From Corallococcus exercitus (GTDB lineage Bacteria; Myxococcota; Myxococcia; Myxococcales; Myxococcaceae), in assembly GCF_003611585.1 (NCBI RefSeq), contig NZ_RAVW01000015.1, forward strand, positions 1 to 49,619: 49,619 nt of DNA. The letters run 5' to 3'. The notes beneath the pieces are model-generated. The model was not told where the DNA came from. It ran no database searches and saw only the letters and a program-made list of their open reading frames with translations. Position 1 is the stretch's first letter. Every line of letters begins with the position of its first letter. Both the position numbers and the translations under genes were made by a program. Shown in pieces: positions 24,121 to 33,457 of the stretch.

Positions 24121-26921
24121 TGGAACCCCGCCTGTCCAAACGCTCCGCCGCGCTGGCCGCGGGCGCCATGGTGCTCCTGTGCGCCCTGTTCATCCTGGGC
24201 CGCACGGGCTCCACCGCCGACCACGACAACTACCGCAAGCAGATGCGGCAGCTGCGCGTGGCCACGGCGGAGCTGGAGCAGAGCGTGCTGCGTGAGCACG
24301 TGGGCATGGCGGCGCCGCGCGGCGCGTCCGACCGGGACTTCGAAGCGCTGGCCGCCCGCGCCCGCCTGCTGCGCACGACGCCCGGCTTCCTCCCGGATGA
24401 GGGCATGCGGGCGCTCAACGCGTCCCTGGACACGTACCTGCGCGTGCTGGAGGGCTCGCGCGGCCTGGTGGCGGCGGCCCGCGAGAAGGACGTCCAGCTC
24501 GCGGCACTTCGCCAGGCCTTCCCCCGGCAGGTCGCCGCCACCGCCGCCCTGCTGCCCCCGGGCGCGACGCGCGAACAGGTGGAGGCGCTGGGCGTGGACG
24601 TGCTCCTCGCCTCTCGCGCGCCGGGGGAGGCCCCTGGCGCTCACGTGGAGGCCTCGCTCGCGCTCCTGACCCGGGCGCTCGAGGGGCAGCCGCTGCCCGC
24701 TCCCGCCCGCGCCATGCTGGAGGGGCTGGAGGCCCGCGCGCGCGAATTGCTGGCGCTCCAGCGCTCCGCGGACGCGTCCTTCCAGGCGCTCCTGGACCAC
24801 GGCGCCACCGCGGAGGCCGAGCGCCTCATCACCACGTACCTCCAGCTCCAGGAGCAGTCCCAGTCCCGCGCGGAGCGCACGCGCATCGTCCTCTTCGGCG
24901 TGTCGCTGCTGCTCGTGGGCTACGTCATCGTCGTGCTGGTGCGGCTGGCCCAGGCGTCCGCGGCGCTGGCGGAGCTCAACCAGGGGCTGGAGGCGCGCGT
25001 GGCGGAGCGCACCCAGGCCCTGTCCGCCGCGAGCGCGGAGGCGCGGGCCAGCGACGCGCGCAAGGCCGCCATCCTGGAGGCGTCGCCGGACGGCATCGTG
25101 GTGCTGGACGAGTCCGCCCGCGTCGCGGAGTTCAACCCCGCCGCGGCCGCCCACTTCCACCTGCCGTCCGCGCGGGCGGTGGGCGCGGACTTCCTGTCGC
25201 TGGCGCTGCCCGCGACGCTGCCGGCGGCGCAGCGCGAGGCCGTGCACGCCGCGCTCCTCCAGGGCAGCGGCGCGGCGCGCGTGGAGACGCCGTGCCTGCG
25301 CGCGGACGGTGACGTGTTCCCCGCGGAGCTCACCTTCGCGCGCGTGCACGCGGACGGCCCCCCGCGCACCACCGTCTTCGTGCGCGACCTCACGGAGCGC
25401 AAGGCCGTGGAGCGGATGAAGAACGAGTTCGTCTCCACCGTGAGCCACGAACTGCGCACGCCGCTCACCTCCATCCGCGGCTCGCTGGGGCTGCTGGAGA
25501 ACGGCATCGTGGGGGAGCTGCCTCCGCAGGCGCTGGACATGGTGCGCATCGCGCGCACCAACACCGAACGGCTCATCCGGCTCATCAACGACATCCTCGA
25601 CCTGGAGAAGATGGAGTCGGGGATGCTGGAGCTGAAGCTCCAGCCGCAGACGGCGCAGGACCTGGTGGAGGCCACGCTCGCGGGCGTGCAGGGCGTGGCG
25701 GAGGCCGCGCACGTCACGCTGCGCTCGGACGTGGAGGGCGCGCCGCAGGTGAAGGGCGACCGCGACCGGCTCATCCAGGTGCTCACCAACCTGGTCTCCA
25801 ACGCCATCAAGTTCTCCCCGCAGGGCGCCTCCGTGGTGGTGGCCGCCGGCCTCACGGTGGACGGCCGCGTGCGCTTCAGCGTCACGGACCAGGGCTCCGG
25901 CATCCCGGAGGAGAAGCTCCCCCGCCTCTTCGGCCGCTTCCAGCAGCTGGACGCCTCCGACACCCGCAGCAAGGGCGGCACCGGCCTGGGGCTGGCCATC
26001 TCGCAGGCCATCGTGGAGCAGCACGGCGGCCGCATCGACGTGAGCAGCCCTCCCGGCCAGGGCGCCACCTTCCACTTCACCCTGGAGGCCCTGCGCGTCC
26101 CCGCGCCGGCCGCTGGCACGGCGCTGCCCGCGGACGAGTCCCGCCACAACGTGCTCATCGTCACCGCGGACGCGGAGCTGTCCGCGCTGCTGCGGGGCCT
26201 GCTGTCGCATGAAGGCTACCGGGTGGTGCGCGCCGCCACGCTCACGGAGGCCGCGCGGGCGGTGGAGCACGCGCTGCCGGACGCGCTGGTGGTGGACACG
26301 CAGATGCCGGACGAGCCCGTGCTGGACTGGGTGCGCCGCCTGCGGGAACAGCCGCGCACGCACGACCTGCCCGTGGTGGCCCTGTCCGGGCGTTCCCAGG
26401 CGGGGACGAAGGACGCGGGCACGGCGCTGCTGGTGGACTGGCTGCCCACGCCGGTGGAGGAAACGCGGTTGCTGAAGACACTGCGTTACGCCATGCGCCA
26501 GCCGGGCCAGGCGCGCGTGCTGGTGGTGGACGACGACGCCACCACGCGCCGGGTGCTGTGCGCGCAGTTCGAACGGCTGGGCGCGCTGTGCATCGAGGCG
26601 GCGGATGGGGAGAGCGCGGTGGCGCTCGCGCGGGACACGCCCCCGGACCTCATCGTCCTGGACGTGGGGCTGCCCCGGCTGGACGGCTTCGAGGTGGTGG
26701 ACATCCTGCGCCAGGGCAAGGGCCGCGCCACGCCGCTCATCGTCTTCACCGGCCGCGAGCTGTCGCGCACCGACCAGCGCCAGCTCACGCTGGGCATCAC
26801 CCGGCACCTGACGAAGGCCCGCGCTTCCGAGGAGGAGCTGCTGGCCTCCGTGCGGGAGCTGCTCAACGGACTGCTGGCCCTCCGCGACCCCGCGGCCGAG
26901 CCCCGAAAGGCGATGCCATGA
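24120..26921 (+). CDS. Membrane hybrid histidine kinase with two C-terminal receiver domains
   Basis: 933 residues. N-terminal transmembrane helix at ~10-30, a ~230-residue helical sensor region, a second helix (LFGVSLLLVGYVIVVLV), a coiled-coil linker, a PAS domain, HisKA (His ~443 in STVSHELRTPLTS) and HATPase (NAIKFSPQG, GSGIPEEK, GTGLGLAIS). Two receivers follow. The first has its Asp (~725, VVDTQM) but its lysine is replaced (LPTPVEE), so it is degenerate. The second (VLVVDDDATTRR, Asp ~847, HLTKARA) is complete. The stop overlaps the next gene's start (ATGA). It likely phosphorylates the downstream REC/Hpt protein. Confidence 0.93.
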   Translation: MEPRLSKRSAALAAGAMVLLCALFILGRTGSTADHDNYRKQMRQLRVATAELEQSVLREHVGMAAPRGASDRDFEALAARARLLRTTPGFLPDEGMRALNASLDTYLRVLEGSRGLVAAAREKDVQLAALRQAFPRQVAATAALLPPGATREQVEALGVDVLLASRAPGEAPGAHVEASLALLTRALEGQPLPAPARAMLEGLEARARELLALQRSADASFQALLDHGATAEAERLITTYLQLQEQSQSRAERTRIVLFGVSLLLVGYVIVVLVRLAQASAALAELNQGLEARVAERTQALSAASAEARASDARKAAILEASPDGIVVLDESARVAEFNPAAAAHFHLPSARAVGADFLSLALPATLPAAQREAVHAALLQGSGAARVETPCLRADGDVFPAELTFARVHADGPPRTTVFVRDLTERKAVERMKNEFVSTVSHELRTPLTSIRGSLGLLENGIVGELPPQALDMVRIARTNTERLIRLINDILDLEKMESGMLELKLQPQTAQDLVEATLAGVQGVAEAAHVTLRSDVEGAPQVKGDRDRLIQVLTNLVSNAIKFSPQGASVVVAAGLTVDGRVRFSVTDQGSGIPEEKLPRLFGRFQQLDASDTRSKGGTGLGLAISQAIVEQHGGRIDVSSPPGQGATFHFTLEALRVPAPAAGTALPADESRHNVLIVTADAELSALLRGLLSHEGYRVVRAATLTEAARAVEHALPDALVVDTQMPDEPVLDWVRRLREQPRTHDLPVVALSGRSQAGTKDAGTALLVDWLPTPVEETRLLKTLRYAMRQPGQARVLVVDDDATTRRVLCAQFERLGALCIEAADGESAVALARDTPPDLIVLDVGLPRLDGFEVVDILRQGKGRATPLIVFTGRELSRTDQRQLTLGITRHLTKARASEEELLASVRELLNGLLALRDPAAEPRKAMP

Positions 26922-28948
26922 GCACCGCGCGCAATGACAAGACGCTGCTCTTCCTGGAAGACGACCGCGACCTGCAGGCGCTGGTCTGCGCCTTCCTGCG
27001 GGAGCGGGGCTACCAGGTGACCCCCGCGCGCACCGCCGCGGAGGCGCGCGAGGTGCTCCAGTCCAGGCCGGTGGACGCCGCCATCGTGGACGGCCTGCTG
27101 CCGGGCATGACGGGCGCGGACTTCATCCGCGAGCTGCGCCAGACGAAGCCCGACCTGCCGGTGCTCTTCGCGTCCGCCTTCTGGAAGGACCTGAAGAGCC
27201 ACGAACTGCTCACGCGCCAATTGGGCGTGGCGCGCGTGGTGCACAAGCCCTACCGGCCGGAGGAGCTGGTGGTGTGGCTGGAGCAGCTCTTCGCGGTGGC
27301 CCAGCCTCCGCCCCCGCCTCCGGAGTCCGTGGAGGAAGAGGAGGACGAGGAACCCGTGGACGACTTCGCGGCGAGCCTCGCCCTCCTGAGCGCGGAGTAC
27401 GGCGCGAAGCTGCCGGAGCGGCTGGCCACGCTCCAGGCGCTGCTCGGCAAGGGGCGCCACGGCGACGCGGCGGCCATGGAGGAGGCCTACAGCGTCGTGC
27501 ACAAGCTGCACGGCACCGCGGGCAGCTACGGCTTCCGCGACGTGAGCCTCACGGCGGGCGCGCTGGAGGACGTGCTCCGTCCGGTGAAGACCGGAGGGAC
27601 GCTGGACTGGGCGGCGGTGGACGCGGGCTTCCGCGCGCTGGAGGACCGGGTGTCGCTGCCGGTGCTCGCCCCGGAGCCGGAGCCGGAGGAGGCGGTCGTC
27701 GCCGCCATGGGCACGCTGCTGGTGGTGGACGAGGACGCGGCCCTCCTCGCGGACGCGAAGCAGATGGGCGACCGGGAGGGCGTGCGGGTGGTGACGGCCC
27801 GCTCGGCCCAGGAGGCCTGCGCCGCGGTGGAGAAGCAGTGGGTGGACGGGGCGCTCCTGCACATGGGCGCGGAGGGGCTCGCCACCGCGAGCGCGCTCCG
27901 GGCGATGGAAGGGCACCAGTCCCTGCCGCTGGCCTTCTCCAGCACGGGCGCGGGCCTCCAGGAGCGCGTGCACGCGGCGCACGCGGGCGCGTCGCTGTTC
28001 CTGCCCCGGCCCTTCACCCAGCAGGACTTCGCCACCGCGGCGGAGCGGCTGGTGACGGCGCGAAGGCAGGAGCGCGCGAAGGTGATGGTGGTGGATGACG
28101 ACCCGGAGGCGGTGCGTGCCCTCTCCCAGGCGCTGGTGAGCGACGCGGTGGAGGTGGTGGGGCTGGAGAACGCCTATGGCCTCCTGGACGCGCTCGCGCA
28201 GCACCGCCCGGACCTGCTGCTGCTGGACGTGCAGATGCCCGGGCCCAGCGGGTTCGACCTGTGCCGCATCCTGCGCCTGACGCCGGAGTGGCAGGACCTG
28301 CCCATCCTGCTCATCACCACGCAGGTGGGGCTGGAGTTCCGGCTGGCCGCGTTCCAGGCCGGCGCGGATGACTACCTGGCCAAGCCCGTGCTGAGGGAGG
28401 AGCTGCGCGCCCGCGTGCACGCGCGGCTGGAGCGGGCGCGGCTGTCGCGCGAGCGCACGGAGCGCGACGCGCTCACCGGCCTCATGCTGCGCCGTCCCTT
28501 CGTGGAGGCGGTGGCCACGCGGCTGTCGGAGGCGCGCCGGAGCGACAAGCCGCTGGCGCTGTGCTTCCTGGACGTGGACCACTTCAAGAAGGTGAACGAC
28601 CAGCACGGCCACCTCGCGGGGGACCGCGTGCTGATGCGGCTGGGACGGCTGCTGGGCGCGCGCTTCCGCCGCGAGGACCTGCGCGCCCGCTGGGGCGGCG
28701 AGGAGTTCGTCGTCGCGCTCCTGGGGGAGTCACTGGAGAGCGCGAAGGAGATCCTCTCCCGCACGGCGGAGGAGCTGGCGGGGATGTCCTTCGAGAGCGA
28801 CGCGGGCAAGACCTTCCACGTCACCTTCAGCGCGGGGCTCGCGGTGGCGCCGAGGGACGGCACCACCCTGGACGAGCTGCTGCGCGTCGCCGACGCCCGG
28901 CTCTACCGGGCGAAGGAGAACGGCCGCAACCGCATCGAGACGGAGTGA
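26918..28948 (+). CDS. REC-Hpt-REC-REC-GGDEF diguanylate cyclase
   Basis: 676 residues. Receiver 1 (~1-125) is complete (LEDDRD, Asp in AAIVDGLLPG, HKPYRP). An Hpt domain (~150-240) has its His in VVHKLHGTAGSYG. Receiver 2 (~265-385) has lost its phospho-acceptor (GALLHMG: His at the Asp position) and has Arg for the Lys (LPRPF). Receiver 3 (~390-510) is complete (VVDDDP, LLLLDVQMPGP, LAKPV). GGDEF (~520-676) has RWGGEEF with an RxxD inhibitory site (RRED) exactly five residues before it, so it should make cyclic-di-GMP under product control. It is the output of the operon. Confidence 0.93.
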   Translation: MSTARNDKTLLFLEDDRDLQALVCAFLRERGYQVTPARTAAEAREVLQSRPVDAAIVDGLLPGMTGADFIRELRQTKPDLPVLFASAFWKDLKSHELLTRQLGVARVVHKPYRPEELVVWLEQLFAVAQPPPPPPESVEEEEDEEPVDDFAASLALLSAEYGAKLPERLATLQALLGKGRHGDAAAMEEAYSVVHKLHGTAGSYGFRDVSLTAGALEDVLRPVKTGGTLDWAAVDAGFRALEDRVSLPVLAPEPEPEEAVVAAMGTLLVVDEDAALLADAKQMGDREGVRVVTARSAQEACAAVEKQWVDGALLHMGAEGLATASALRAMEGHQSLPLAFSSTGAGLQERVHAAHAGASLFLPRPFTQQDFATAAERLVTARRQERAKVMVVDDDPEAVRALSQALVSDAVEVVGLENAYGLLDALAQHRPDLLLLDVQMPGPSGFDLCRILRLTPEWQDLPILLITTQVGLEFRLAAFQAGADDYLAKPVLREELRARVHARLERARLSRERTERDALTGLMLRRPFVEAVATRLSEARRSDKPLALCFLDVDHFKKVNDQHGHLAGDRVLMRLGRLLGARFRREDLRARWGGEEFVVALLGESLESAKEILSRTAEELAGMSFESDAGKTFHVTFSAGLAVAPRDGTTLDELLRVADARLYRAKENGRNRIETE

Positions 28949-28958
28949 CGCCCGCGCG

Positions 28959-30536
28959 TCACGGCTCCGCGAGCACCAACAGGCCGCGCGACAGGTCCAC
29001 GACGTACACGTACCCGTCGCCCGGCACGCGGATGCCGATGGCTCCCTGGTAGAGGCTGTCGGTGCTGAGCGGGTGCGCTTCCTGGAAGGAGTCGAAGGAG
29101 GCGATCTCCTTCGGGCGCTCGGGGGTGGCCACGTCGAAGACGCGCACGCCCTCGTGGTACCAGGCCACGTAGAGCCGCGTGCCCTTCAGCACCATGTTGT
29201 GGATGGACGTCTGCGGGCGCTTCTTCACCTCGCCAATGAGCTTGATGTTCGCGGGGTCGGTGACGTCCAGCACGCGCAGGTGCGCGCCAAAGCGCTCGCC
29301 GCCCTCGAAGGCGATGGTGCGCCCGCCAATGGTGCCCACCGCGTTCGCGTGGCTGTACTGGCCATTGAAGGAATACGTGCCCAGCACGGGCGTCACGTCC
29401 GGGCGCTTCACGTCCACGACGACGTAGCCGGTGCGCGTGTGGTTGACGTAGAGCCGGTCCTGGTAGGCGAACGCGTCGTGCGGATAGCTTCTGACTCCCT
29501 CCTCACGCGGCACGGTGATGCGGCTGAGCAGCTGGGGCTCCAGCGGCGAGGCCACGTTGAACAGGAGCGTCTCCCCGTTGGGGGATGGGGACATGGCGTA
29601 GAGCCGGTCGCCGTCCACGAACACGGTGTGCACGTCGATGGCGCCGCCGGGCAGCGCGCGCACGTACTGGGGCTTCGCCGGGTCGGTGATGTCGTAGACG
29701 ATGACGCCGGAGTTGGCGCTGGCGACGTAGAGCGCGTCGCCCTTGGCCCAGACGCCGTTCCAGTAGTTGTCGTTGGGCAGGCTCACGCTGGTGACGAACG
29801 CAGGGTGGGCCGGGTCGCTCACGTTGAAGACGCTGAGGCCGCCGGGCTGCTGGGTGCCTCGGGGCACGGACACCACGTAGGCGTGGCCCTTGGTGATGTA
29901 GACGTCCACGGACTCGCCTACCGGGACGGCGGTCTCGGAGACGAGGCGCATGGGCTTGGCGCCGGTGGGCTGCTCCCGGGACAGGTTCATCCGCTGGGCA
30001 TGGAAGGTGCCGGAGTAGTCCGGCACGCCGTCGGTGCAGCGCACGAAGCAGCCGGTGAGGTGGCCGGGCTCCGGCACGCGGCAGCCCGCGAGCGCGTACC
30101 GCTGCGTGCTGAACTGGGAGCTGACGATCTCCCCGGTGATGAAGAACCCCTGGGGGCCCACCTCGTTGCGCACGAGGGGATTGCCCAGGAAGGAGGGCTT
30201 GGTGTCCAGGCGGAAGCCCGTGCCGAAACTGCTCGTGGCGTTGTAGCGGAAGATGGCCTGGTAGACGCCGGAGGGCTCCAGGGCGCCCACCGCCGCCAGG
30301 TCACAGCCCGTGAGGCGGAAGCTCGCCGGGTCGTCGCAGTTCGCGCGCGGCTCCGCGTAGCTCGCGTCCATGCAGGGCTCGGTGGGCACCACGTCCACGT
30401 AGTCGGTGAGCTCGACGGGCGGCGTTAGATCCGGCGTGCCAGCATCCGGCACGGCAGGGTCGTTGTCGCTACAACCGGACAGGGACAGGGCGCAGGCGAA
30501 CAGGCCGGTGCCCAGAAGGCGAAGGGAAGACGTCAT
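28959..30536 (-). CDS. LVIVD-repeat lipoprotein
   Basis: 525 residues. The N-terminus has a signal ending in LSLSGCSD, a lipobox. The mature part contains many repeats of the LVIVD type, such as VFNVSDPAHPAFV, VYDITDPAKPQYV, VVDVKRPDVTPVLG, VLDVTDPANIKLIG and VFDVATPERPKEI, which usually form a beta-propeller. The Cys-rich ~150-residue N-terminal domain (CMDASYAEPRANCDDP and several later Cys) is separate. Surface or periplasmic, function unknown. It is the only gene on its strand in this stretch; convergent with the GGDEF gene, with only ten bases between stops. Confidence 0.83.
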   Translation of the reverse strand: MTSSLRLLGTGLFACALSLSGCSDNDPAVPDAGTPDLTPPVELTDYVDVVPTEPCMDASYAEPRANCDDPASFRLTGCDLAAVGALEPSGVYQAIFRYNATSSFGTGFRLDTKPSFLGNPLVRNEVGPQGFFITGEIVSSQFSTQRYALAGCRVPEPGHLTGCFVRCTDGVPDYSGTFHAQRMNLSREQPTGAKPMRLVSETAVPVGESVDVYITKGHAYVVSVPRGTQQPGGLSVFNVSDPAHPAFVTSVSLPNDNYWNGVWAKGDALYVASANSGVIVYDITDPAKPQYVRALPGGAIDVHTVFVDGDRLYAMSPSPNGETLLFNVASPLEPQLLSRITVPREEGVRSYPHDAFAYQDRLYVNHTRTGYVVVDVKRPDVTPVLGTYSFNGQYSHANAVGTIGGRTIAFEGGERFGAHLRVLDVTDPANIKLIGEVKKRPQTSIHNMVLKGTRLYVAWYHEGVRVFDVATPERPKEIASFDSFQEAHPLSTDSLYQGAIGIRVPGDGYVYVVDLSRGLLVLAEP

Positions 30537-30655
30537 GGGTGACTGACTCCAGTTCGGGGCTTCGCGGTCCACGGCCGACGCGCGAAGGCCCTGGGAGTCT
30601 AGCCCACGGCCCGAAGCGGATGCGCGAGCCCCCCGTGTGACGCTAGAAGCCCGGC

Positions 30656-31414
30656 ATGCACCCACGCCGCCCGGACATCGACGCCGCGCTCACCGACCTG
30701 CGCACCCGCGTGCCCGGGGGGAAGCTTGTCGACCACTGGGGCGCGGAGCCCCACTGGCCCACGCCCGAGCAGCAGCGCCTGCGGGACGCATGGCTCGACA
30801 GCCTGGCGGAGGCGTTGGAGGCGGCGCTGACGCGAAAGGACTTCGAGCCCATCACCATCCCCGAAGCGCGGAGCCCACCGGACTGGGAGTTCATCCTCGC
30901 CCACGCGCTGGCGCGTCACGGCGGGCCGGTGGCGTCCTACCCTCACTTCTCGGAGACCCGGCAACGCGACGGGGAGACGTTCATCACGCTCGGCGCGGAC
31001 TATGACGAACTGGTCATCTACCAGGGGCCCCTGGAGCTCCACGGCCACGTCCACCTGTCGGGGACCGTGGTCGTGCTGGGAGACCTCATCGTCCATGGCG
31101 CCCTGGTGGATGGGGACCCGGCGGACTCGGGGCTCGTGGTCATTGGCAACGAACGGGTGCGCGCGCTGTCCGCGGGCGCGGATCACCTCGTGACCGGGGA
31201 CCTGGAAGCGGATCTGCTGAGGCCGTCCGGCTCGGATGGCTCGCTGGCCGTCGGCGGAGAGGTCCGTGCGCGCCTGCGCCTGAAGGACTCCTCGGCCGAT
31301 GAGGAGGAGCGGCGCTGGCTGGAGCCCGTGCCGTCCAACAAGGTCTTCAACGACGGCTGGGCCCTGTGCCGGGAAGTGGGCAGTGGCCGTTCGAAGGTGC
31401 GGCCCCCTCCGTAG
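30656..31414 (+). CDS. Unknown protein with beta-helix-like repeats
   Basis: 252 residues from an ATG. No family recognised. The middle (LVIYQGPLELHGHVHLSGTV, VVLGDLIVHGALVDG, LVVIGNERVRALSAGADHL, LVTGDLEADLL) has the short hydrophobic-beta turn pattern of bactofilin-like or left-handed beta-helix proteins. The N-terminus is helical and charged. No signal peptide or membrane helix. It is divergent from the LVIVD lipoprotein and the first of a co-directional run of genes. Confidence 0.65.
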   Translation: MHPRRPDIDAALTDLRTRVPGGKLVDHWGAEPHWPTPEQQRLRDAWLDSLAEALEAALTRKDFEPITIPEARSPPDWEFILAHALARHGGPVASYPHFSETRQRDGETFITLGADYDELVIYQGPLELHGHVHLSGTVVVLGDLIVHGALVDGDPADSGLVVIGNERVRALSAGADHLVTGDLEADLLRPSGSDGSLAVGGEVRARLRLKDSSADEEERRWLEPVPSNKVFNDGWALCREVGSGRSKVRPPP

Positions 31415-31448
31415 GAGCATCGGAGCCGGATAGGCTCGCGCGCACGTC

Positions 31449-32552
31449 ATGCCCATCACCCGTCTGGACATCGCAGGCTACCGCTCCGTGCGTCAGCTCC
31501 ACCTGGAGCTGGGGCCGGTGACCGTGGTGGTGGGGCCCAATGGCAGCGGCAAGACGAACCTGTATCGAGCGCTCTATCTGCTCGCGGCGGCGGCGGAAGG
31601 GCGGCTCGCGCGCACGCTGGCGGAGGAGGGCGGCGCCCCGAGCGTGATGTGGGCCGGCCCGCGCGACCCGAAGAAACCGGCGCGCGTGCGCGTGACGGTG
31701 GACCTGGACGACCTCACCTACGAGCTGCAATGCGGCGTGGTGCCCAGCGCACCCGGGGAGCCGCGACCGACGATGTTCACGTTGGATCCGGAGGTGAAGG
31801 AGGAGCACCTCTGGGCGCACGCCGGAGGCCGGCGGGTGGTGTTGATGGAGCGCAAGGACCGCACGGCCTTCATCCGGGACGCGGACGGCAAGCGCATCAC
31901 GTTCCCCACGGAGCTGTGGGGCGCGGAGTCGGTGATGGATCAGCTCTCCGAACCGCACCGCTTCCCCCGGCTGTCGGAGGTCCAGCGCACGTTGAGCGCG
32001 TGGCGCTTCTACCACCACTTCCGCACGGACCCGGACGCGCTGCCCCGGCACCCGCAGGTCGGAGTGCGCACGCCGGTGCTCGCGTCCGACGGGCGCGACC
32101 TCGCGGCGGCGCTCCAGACAATCTGGGAGATCGGCGACGAGCGCGCCCTGGAGCAGGGCATCGACGACGCCTTCCCCGGAGCGCGGCTGGAGGTGCGAGC
32201 CGAGGACGGCCGCTTCAGCCTCTTCCTGCACATGCCCGGCCTGTCCCGGCCCATGGCGGCGGCGGAGCTGTCGGACGGGACGCTGCGCTACCTGTGCCTG
32301 CTGGCGGCGCTGCTCAGTCCCAGGCCGCCGCCGTTCCTCGCGCTGAACGAACCGGAGACCAGCCTGCACCCGGACCTGCTGGAGCCCCTGGGCCGGCTCA
32401 TCGTGCGAGCATCGGAGTACAGCCAGGTCTGGGTGACGACGCACGCGGAGGTGCTCGCGAGCGTCATCGCGGACCGCACCGGCACCTCGCCCGTGCACCT
32501 GGAGAAGCAGCAGGGTGCGACGACGGTGAAGCGGGACGGGAGCGACGAATGA
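31449..32552 (+). CDS. AAA/RecF-like ATPase
   Basis: 367 residues. Walker A is VVVGPNGSGKTNLYRAL at about 28-44, a signature-like AELSDGTLRYLCLLAALL near 280, and Walker B FLALNEPETSLHPDLL near 300 with an H-loop VWVTTHAEVLA. This is the AAA_21/OLD-like ATPase layout seen in small DNA-maintenance or defence ATPases. No nuclease (TOPRIM) domain follows. The stop overlaps the start of the next gene (ATGA), so it is coupled to the TruB-like gene. Role unknown; defence is only one possibility. Confidence 0.85.
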   Translation: MPITRLDIAGYRSVRQLHLELGPVTVVVGPNGSGKTNLYRALYLLAAAAEGRLARTLAEEGGAPSVMWAGPRDPKKPARVRVTVDLDDLTYELQCGVVPSAPGEPRPTMFTLDPEVKEEHLWAHAGGRRVVLMERKDRTAFIRDADGKRITFPTELWGAESVMDQLSEPHRFPRLSEVQRTLSAWRFYHHFRTDPDALPRHPQVGVRTPVLASDGRDLAAALQTIWEIGDERALEQGIDDAFPGARLEVRAEDGRFSLFLHMPGLSRPMAAAELSDGTLRYLCLLAALLSPRPPPFLALNEPETSLHPDLLEPLGRLIVRASEYSQVWVTTHAEVLASVIADRTGTSPVHLEKQQGATTVKRDGSDE

Positions 32553-33445
32553 CGCCCGGCCTCTACCTCACGCACAAGCCCGTGGGCGCCACCAGCTTCG
32601 CCACGGTCCGGGCCTTCCAGGAGGAGGCCCAGGCGACGCGGCCCGGCCGCCGCACGGCGCTGGTCCACGGCGGCACGTTGGATCCATTCGCGGAAGGGCT
32701 GCTGTTGATGCTGGTGGGTCCGGCCACGCACCTCTTCGAACACCTGCACGCCGCGCCCAAGGTCTACGAGGCCCGCGTGGAGTGGGGCACGGAGATGGAC
32801 ACCGGCGACCTGCATGGCCGCCCCGTGCACCAGGGGGACGCCTCCGCGCTCACGTCCGAGCGCCTTGATGAAGTACTCCGTCCGTTCCTCGGCTGGACGG
32901 AGCAGGTCCCGCCCGCCACCAGCGCGAAGAAGCTCGGAGGCGAGCCCGCCTACCGCAAGGCCCACCGGGGCGAGGCCGTGGACCTGCCCCCGTCGCGCGT
33001 GTACCTGCACGCCGCGCGCTGGCTGTCACACGACCTGCCCCGCGCCAGCATGTTGGAGCTCACCTGCCGGGGCGGCTACTACGTCCGTTCCCTGGCAAGG
33101 GACCTGGGAAGGGCACTCGGCTGCGGCGCGCACCTCTCCGCGCTGAAGCGCACGGCCATCGGTCCATGGAAGGACCCCGGCCCCGGCCATCGCATCGAGC
33201 TGCACGGCCGCGACCTGCTCCCCTGGACACACTCACGCGTCCTCACGGATCAGGACGTGGGAGCCCTGCGCAGTGGCCAGCCCATTCCCCTCGCGCCGCT
33301 CCAGCCCCCGGACTGGCGCCTCCCGCCGGGCTACCCGGAGCCACCGGGTCCGGTGCGAGGCTTCCACCAGGGGAAGTTGACCTTCCTGCTCACGCTCGAG
33401 GACGGCGTGCTCACCCCCGAGACAGAGCTGCGCGGCGGCGTCTAG
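32549..33445 (+). CDS. TruB-family tRNA pseudouridine synthase-like protein
   Basis: 298 residues. The catalytic Asp is in HGGTLDPFAEGLLLML, the TruB motif (canonical GTLDPxAxGxL). Other TruB landmarks: HKPVGATSF at the start, KVYEARVEWGTEMDTGDLHG, QVPPATSAKK and GGYYVRSLARDLGRALGCGAHLS. In E. coli TruB makes the T-loop uridine-55 to pseudouridine change. It is not next to infB/rbfA here, unlike many canonical truB genes, so it may be a second copy or the only one; I cannot tell from this window. C-terminal ~60 residues (KLTFLLTLEDG) may be a PUA-like remnant. Confidence 0.85.
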   Translation: MTPGLYLTHKPVGATSFATVRAFQEEAQATRPGRRTALVHGGTLDPFAEGLLLMLVGPATHLFEHLHAAPKVYEARVEWGTEMDTGDLHGRPVHQGDASALTSERLDEVLRPFLGWTEQVPPATSAKKLGGEPAYRKAHRGEAVDLPPSRVYLHAARWLSHDLPRASMLELTCRGGYYVRSLARDLGRALGCGAHLSALKRTAIGPWKDPGPGHRIELHGRDLLPWTHSRVLTDQDVGALRSGQPIPLAPLQPPDWRLPPGYPEPPGPVRGFHQGKLTFLLTLEDGVLTPETELRGGV

Positions 33446-33457
33446 AACGGGCGCCCC

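Noticed and set aside
24033-26807. Very long open frame antisense to the hybrid histidine kinase
   Set aside because: It is a shadow of high-GC codon bias; no domain is recognisable in it, while the sense frame has complete kinase and receiver domains.
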